Shown: positions 63,536-64,000 of the stretch, piece by piece
How the letters are laid out: the number at the start of each line of letters is the position of its first letter
Numbering within the stretch: position 1 is the first letter of the stretch
Source: Bradyrhizobium diazoefficiens
GTDB lineage: Bacteria > Pseudomonadota > Alphaproteobacteria > Rhizobiales > Xanthobacteraceae
DNA length: 64,000 nt
Direction of reading: 5' to 3'
Assembly: GCF_018131185.1 (NCBI RefSeq)
Contig: NZ_JAFCJE010000006.1
Location: 124,001-188,000 of the forward strand
The notes under the pieces: model-generated
What the model was told of the DNA's origin: nothing
Seen by the model: only the letters and a program-made list of their open reading frames with translations
Database searches by the model: none
Translations under genes and position numbers: made by a program

Positions 63536-64000
63536 TCAGGCGACCTCGAACACGCCGTCGACCTCGACCGCCGCATCGGCGGGCAGCGAGGCGACGCCGA
63601 CGGTGGTGCGGGCATGGCGGCCCTTGTCACCGAAGGCGGCGACCATCAGGTCGGACGCGCCGTTCAGCACCTTCGGCCCGTCCAGGAAGTCCGGCGCCGA
63701 GTTGATGAAGCCGCCGAGGCGCACCACCCGCACAACCTTGTCGAGGTCGCCAAGCGCGGCCTTGACCTGGGCGAGCAAATTGACCGCGCAGCCGCGCGCG
63801 GCCGCAGCGCCGTCCTCGATGGAGACGCCGGCACCCAGCTTGCCCTTGGCGATCAGCTTGCCGGCGGGATCGAAGCAGACCTGGCCGGAGACGAACAGCA
63901 GATTACCGGTGCGCACGAACGGCACGTAGTTGGCAACGGGCGTGGGGGCCTCGTGCAGCTTGATGCCCTGTTCCGCCAGCTTTTGCTCGACCGTGCCCGC
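63536..64000 (-). CDS. RidA family protein (start just outside the window)
   Basis: The frame is open to the window's right edge, reading AGTVEQKLAEQGIKLHEAPT at the N-terminal side, the typical second residue onward of this RidA branch; the ATG is probably the next codon beyond base 64000. The core LLFVSGQVCFDPAGKL, AARGCAVNLLAQVKAALGDL, VRLGGFINSAPDF and AAVEVDGVFEVA is a YjgF/RidA-type enamine/imine deaminase. GDPD follows 5 bp downstream. Confidence 0.9.
   Translation of the reverse strand, partial: AGTVEQKLAEQGIKLHEAPTPVANYVPFVRTGNLLFVSGQVCFDPAGKLIAKGKLGAGVSIEDGAAAARGCAVNLLAQVKAALGDLDKVVRVVRLGGFINSAPDFLDGPKVLNGASDLMVAAFGDKGRHARTTVGVASLPADAAVEVDGVFEVA

Overview
The window looks like chromosomal DNA from a Bradyrhizobium-type alphaproteobacterium (Nitrobacteraceae). 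The coding DNA is GC-rich. Gene products such as MipZ, an alphaproteobacterial phasin, a ClpS/ClpA pair, DUF1489, TIGR02301, DUF2339 and several Bug/TctC, CaiB and MFS metabolic proteins fit that group, and several families of short palindromic intergenic repeats typical of Bradyrhizobium are scattered through it. I see no rRNA operon, CRISPR array, integrase or transposase. One tRNA (Pro, anticodon CGG) is present.

Layout. 1-2.4 kb: the 3' end of pyruvate phosphate dikinase, then a SleB-type wall hydrolase. 2.5-6.4 kb: the de novo NAD genes nadA-nadB-nadC on the minus strand, with two matching palindromes upstream of nadA; a NadQ-like Nudix/winged-helix regulator sits near 15-16 kb. 6.6-12.2 kb: an MFS permease, an AcuI-type reductase, small secreted/DUF proteins, a decayed chemoreceptor tail and an intact chemoreceptor. 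12.2-24.4 kb: DUF2339 membrane protein, NadQ, a tyrosine phosphatase, a three-gene overlapping cluster (YgfZ-Tag-HD hydrolase), a dihydroorotase-like enzyme with an altered metal motif, a sulfurtransferase, Nudix and SRAP proteins. 24.5-30.4 kb: a minus-strand run with a CaiB CoA-transferase beside a GrdB-like protein, NudK, a GNAT, an FAD oxidase and a Sua5-type threonylcarbamoyl-AMP synthase, then tRNA-Pro. 30.8-38 kb: a Bug binding protein, small membrane proteins, an N-carbamoyl-D-amino acid hydrolase, about 1 kb of gene-free DNA holding a highly structured repeat, DUF599 and a GST. 38-51 kb: cell-cycle, wall and proteolysis genes (panC, mipZ, VWA and J-domain proteins, a D,D-carboxypeptidase with SPOR domain, phasin, a TadG-like VWA protein, clpS, clpA). 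51-64 kb: lipoprotein, DHA2 permease, aldo/keto reductase, a divergent AraC regulator/nitrilase pair, a hypothetical gene of lower GC, a HAD phosphatase, a lytic transglycosylase, AzlCD, TrmO, HIT, FemAB-like, GDPD and RidA proteins.

Gene cooperation visible here: NadA, NadB and NadC form the aspartate-to-nicotinate-mononucleotide route, and NadQ is the probable regulator. ClpS feeds N-degron substrates to ClpA. AzlC/AzlD form a two-part branched-chain amino acid exporter. SleB, the D,D-carboxypeptidase and the lytic transglycosylase act on the cell wall. The most interesting items are the regulatory palindromes (nadA, phaP, mipZ), the structured intergenic repeat near 34.4 kb, the dihydroorotase variant, the CaiB/GrdB-like pair, the decaying chemoreceptor fragment and the AT-richer gene at 56.7 kb. 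No wholly new multi-gene defence or metabolic system is evident from the sequence alone.
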